Source: an uncultured Bacteroidales bacterium (lineage in GTDB: Bacteria > Bacteroidota > Bacteroidia > Bacteroidales > Muribaculaceae). Taken from it: 34,285 bases of DNA. This document shows, in pieces, positions 31,555 to 34,285 of this stretch. A model generated the notes under the pieces. That model did no database searches, was not told the origin of the DNA, and saw only the letters and a list, made by a program, of their open reading frames with translations. Position 1 is the stretch's first letter. Each line of letters starts with the position of its first letter. Made by a program: the position numbers and the translations under genes. The DNA is taken from NCBI GenBank assembly GCA_902787185.1, contig CADAFP010000022.1:1-34285 (forward strand), given 5' to 3'.

Positions 31555-32186
31555 CAACCCCCTTCGACTTCCATACCCATCGCCTTGACGCTGAGGACGC
31601 TGTCATCTCGGTGTCGCCCGACCGTTTCTCCCCCGAGTCGGGCAAGTGGTACTCTGTGGGCATTCATCCGTGGGACACGGCCCAGGCCATGGGTGTGCCT
31701 GACGAGGAACTGTTGCGGCGGTGCGCCGCTCACCCCCAGGTGCTGGCCATCGGCGAGACGGGCCTGGACAGCCTGCGCGGCGCTGAGTTGAGCGTGCAGC
31801 GTGAGGTCTTTGCCAGGCACTTGAGTCTCGCGGCATCGGTGGGAAAGTCCGTGGTGGTGCACAGCGTGAGGACGGCTCAGGAGATTCTTGCCCAACGGCG
31901 CGGCATGCGACTCACCGCCGTGCCGCTCGCCATTCACGGAATGAGGGCAAACGAGCGGGTGGCCCGCCTGCTGCTGGATGCCGGATGCTACCTGTCCTAC
32001 GGCATCAGGTTCAATCCCGCCGCTCTGCTGGCAACACCGCTGGATCGCCTGCTCATCGAGACCGACGACGCCCCGTCAACCATCTACGAGGTAGCCCACC
32101 TTGTCGCGGGCACGTTGAGCCTCGATGTCGATGAGCTCATCGGCCTGACGAACCTCAACGCCCGCCGCTTCTTGCAGATGCCGTGA
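31551..32186 (+). CDS. Short TatD-family metal-dependent hydrolase
   Basis: 211 residues, against about 255-265 for E. coli TatD. Metal-ligand motifs are recognisable: DFHTHRLD at the start (HxH), [20 protein letters not shown], a later His in IHGMR, and IETDDAP with the final Asp. The second and third are weaker than in canonical TatD (which usually has GEIGLDY and HCF). This shortened form is common in Bacteroidota and is presumed to be a 3'-5' DNase or related phosphohydrolase. It is translationally coupled to yidD by a 4-nt overlap. Confidence 0.85.
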   Translation: MTTPFDFHTHRLDAEDAVISVSPDRFSPESGKWYSVGIHPWDTAQAMGVPDEELLRRCAAHPQVLAIGETGLDSLRGAELSVQREVFARHLSLAASVGKSVVVHSVRTAQEILAQRRGMRLTAVPLAIHGMRANERVARLLLDAGCYLSYGIRFNPAALLATPLDRLLIETDDAPSTIYEVAHLVAGTLSLDVDELIGLTNLNARRFLQMP

Positions 32187-32383
32187 GGCGCGGATTCCCA
32201 ATAATATAACACTTTTCAACACATCGCTTTCTTCTCCCGATTTGGCGTTATCAGTGATATTTATATCGTGTTTGTCACCGTTTCCAGTGGGTTTTGAGGC
32301 AAAAAAAGCCAATTCTCCTTTAAAATATATAAGGTGGAGACTAAAATCTTGAAAAAAATATGCCCCACTTTCAGAAAAAGCAG

Positions 32384-32391
32384 TATATTTG
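32384..32391 (+). promoter_or_regulatory. Promoter -7 box TATATTTG upstream of secD
   Basis: An exact TAnnTTTG match in the AT-rich 272-nt gap before secD, 67 nt before the ATG. No -33 TTG at the normal distance. The gap shows no gene. Confidence 0.65.
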
Positions 32392-32458
32392 CAGGCTGAA
32401 AAAGTCAAGTGAAGCGAAAATTAACAAAAATTAATTAAATAATTCACAATTCAAACAA

Positions 32459-34285
32459 ATGCAAACTAAAGGTTTTATTAGAGTCCTTACTTATGCATTG
32501 ATCTTGATTTGCTTGTTCTACCTGTCGTTCACTTTTGTGAGCAACCACTATCAGAACAAGGCAGAGCAAAAGGCACTTGCCACTGCTGGCATTAAGTCTA
32601 TCGACACCAGCAACGAGAAGTACAAGGCTGCTTTGAATGAGTATCTGGACTCCCTCGCAAATGAGAAGGTGTATCTTGGATATTACACTTTCCAGCAGGT
32701 TCGTGAGAAACAGTTGGGCCTCGGCCTCGACTTGAAGGGTGGTATGAATGTGACACTGCAGATTTCAGTGCCCGACATCTTGCGCGCTCTCGCGAACAAC
32801 AATCCCGACAAGAAGTTTAACCAGGCCATCGACAACGTGACCAAGAATCAGACCGCTCAGGACGACTTCGTGGGCTCCTTCTGCAAGGAGTACAAGAAGC
32901 TGGCTCCCGAGGGTAGTCTGGCACAGATTTTCCGCAGCATTGAGCGTGTGAAGGAAAAACCCAATGCCAACGACGCTGAGGTTCAGAGCATCCTCAATGA
33001 TGAGGTCAACAGTATGGTGGACAACTCCTACAAGGTGTTGCGCAACCGTATCGACCGCTTTGGTGTGGTTCAACCCAATATCCAGAAGCTGCAGAGCACT
33101 GGCCGCATCCTGCTCGAGCTCCCCGGTGTGAAGGAGCCTGAGCGTGTGCGCAAACTGTTGCAGGGCGCTGCCAACCTGGAGTTCTACGAGACCTACAAGG
33201 CTTCGGACGTTATCGCTGCACTGCGTCAGCTCAGTGATCAGGCCATGGCCGGCACCACTACTGCTGCCACCGCCGATACCACTGCTGCCGCTACCGCTGC
33301 CGCCGACACCAAGGCTGCTGAGGCCAAGACCGCTGCCGACAGCGCTGCTACCGCTGCCAAGGCTGCCAAGGCCAAGAAGGACGCTGCCCAGACGCTTGCC
33401 CAGCTCACCAACTTTGAAGCTATGGCAGGTTCGGGCTCTCCCGTGGTAGGCTATGTGCTCACCGCCGACACCGCCCGCGTGAACGCTATCCTCAACTCCT
33501 CGGTTGCCAAGACCATCCTGCCCGCCGACCTGAAGCTGGCATGGACCGTTAAGCCCGAGAAGATGCAGGGTGGCCACGAGGCCTTCCAGCTCGTTGCCCT
33601 GCGCACCGTCAACGGCCAGCCCGTGCTCAACGGTGACGTCGTTACCCGCGCTACCAGCGAGTTTGACAACATGCAGGGTCAGGTGGTATCGATGACCATG
33701 AACGATGAGGGCGCCCGTCAGTGGAGCCGCATCACCGGTCAGAACATCGGTAAGGCCATCGCCATCGTCCTCGATGACCAAGTTTACTCGTTCCCCAATG
33801 TGAACAGCCAGATCGACGGTGGTCGCTCGCAGATTAGCGGTCGCTTCACCGTTGAGGAGGCTGGTGACCTTGCCAACGTGCTCGAGTCTGGTAAGATGGT
33901 AGCACGTGTCAACGTTGCCAGTGAGAGTGTGATTGGTCCGTCGCTGGGTAAGGAATCTATCCAGAAGGGTCTCCGCTCGTTCATCATCGCCCTGGGTCTG
34001 TTGATGATCTTCATGTGGCTGGCTTACGGCTGGCAGGCTGGATCTATCGCTATCCTGGGTCTGATTCTCAACCTCTTCTTCACCATGGGTATTCTCGCCT
34101 CGTTCCAGAGCGTGCTCACCCTGCCGGGTATCGCCGGTATCGTGCTGACGCTGGGTATGGCCGTGGATGCCAACGTGCTGATTTTCGAGCGTTGTAAGGA
34201 GGAATTGCGCGCCGGTAAGGGTCTCAAGGCTGCCGTCAGCGATGGTTACAAGAATGCGTTCTCGGCCATCTTCGACTCCAACTTG
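32459..34285 (+). CDS. secD: Protein-export membrane protein SecD, or SecD half of SecDF (3' end outside window)
   Basis: 609 codons are visible from ATG 32459; the frame is still open at the window end. A first membrane helix (TYALILICLFYLSF, about 10-23) is followed by the SecD motif LGLGLDLKGGMNVTLQ (near 85-100), then a large periplasmic domain and the membrane region IIALGLLMIFMWLAYG. The diagnostic GMAVDANVLIFERCKEELRAG follows just before the cut. SecD uses proton-motive force to pull exported proteins out of the SecYEG channel. An Ala/Thr/Asp/Lys-rich low-complexity insertion (about 264-317) interrupts the periplasmic part and looks like a flexible linker. In Bacteroidota SecD is normally fused to SecF, which would lie beyond the edge. 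Confidence 0.96.
   Translation, partial: MQTKGFIRVLTYALILICLFYLSFTFVSNHYQNKAEQKALATAGIKSIDTSNEKYKAALNEYLDSLANEKVYLGYYTFQQVREKQLGLGLDLKGGMNVTLQISVPDILRALANNNPDKKFNQAIDNVTKNQTAQDDFVGSFCKEYKKLAPEGSLAQIFRSIERVKEKPNANDAEVQSILNDEVNSMVDNSYKVLRNRIDRFGVVQPNIQKLQSTGRILLELPGVKEPERVRKLLQGAANLEFYETYKASDVIAALRQLSDQAMAGTTTAATADTTAAATAAADTKAAEAKTAADSAATAAKAAKAKKDAAQTLAQLTNFEAMAGSGSPVVGYVLTADTARVNAILNSSVAKTILPADLKLAWTVKPEKMQGGHEAFQLVALRTVNGQPVLNGDVVTRATSEFDNMQGQVVSMTMNDEGARQWSRITGQNIGKAIAIVLDDQVYSFPNVNSQIDGGRSQISGRFTVEEAGDLANVLESGKMVARVNVASESVIGPSLGKESIQKGLRSFIIALGLLMIFMWLAYGWQAGSIAILGLILNLFFTMGILASFQSVLTLPGIAGIVLTLGMAVDANVLIFERCKEELRAGKGLKAAVSDGYKNAFSAIFDSNL

Noticed and set aside
32765-33781. 338-codon minus-strand frame with Gly/Ser-rich repeats
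   Set aside because: It is the antisense of the SecD gene, and its Gly/Ser repeats come from the Ala-rich insertion of SecD read backwards.

Overview
The window is chromosomal DNA of a member of the Bacteroidales. The evidence is two SusC/SusD outer-membrane uptake pairs, promoters with the Bacteroidota -7 box TAnnTTTG, a probable type IX secretion C-terminus, a DUF4271 gene, and a fused-type secD start. The high GC of the core genes and the heptamer-rich intergenic DNA would suit Muribaculaceae or a Prevotella relative, but that placement is inference.

Layout. 1-3082: the 3' end of a SusC-type receptor and its SusD-like lipoprotein. 3435-9135: a second SusC/SusD pair. This SusC carries a periplasmic tail made of a coiled coil and an OmpA-like peptidoglycan-binding domain. 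9136-9624: an intergenic region with heptamer repeats, a terminator and two copies of a palindromic element. 9625-10383: a metallo-beta-lactamase-fold lipoprotein on the minus strand. 10511-13333: tandem paralogous uridine-kinase-like genes, each followed by a strong terminator. 13487-15322: a secreted PKD-domain protein. 15432-20036 (minus strand): one compact run reading CD225/GYF protein, DUF2752, thyA, folA, lpxB, obg, with a promoter at 20061-20068.

20134-26728 is the accessory part. It is AT-richer than its surroundings and bounded by inverted copies of a hairpin array built on the 12-mer TGGCCCCCTCTT. Inside it a minus-strand replication-type operon contains small proteins, a RepA-like AAA ATPase, a winged-helix-like protein, a primase/Toprim-like protein and a 38-residue membrane peptide. 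It diverges from a single plus-strand phage terminase large subunit. Arrays of 9-bp iterons (consensus TNGTGTAAA or TCGTGAAAA) lie near both ends and around an AT-rich stretch in the middle. I see no integrase, portal, capsid or tail gene. My best reading is a very small phage-satellite-like or plasmid-like element that brings its own replication system and packaging motor. This is the most interesting object in the window.

26736-28339 (minus strand): outer-membrane phospholipase A and a DUF554 membrane protein. 28417-32186 (plus strand): a LOG-family hydrolase, a DUF4271 membrane protein, a HemD-like protein with a histone-H1-like Lys/Ala tail, rnpA, yidD and a short TatD-like hydrolase, several of them translationally coupled. 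32459 to the window end: the 5' part of secD or secDF. Scattered intergenic arrays of a 7-nt repeat containing CTAA/TTAG are a second unexplained feature. Because of the 7-nt phase they place stop codons in all three frames of both strands.
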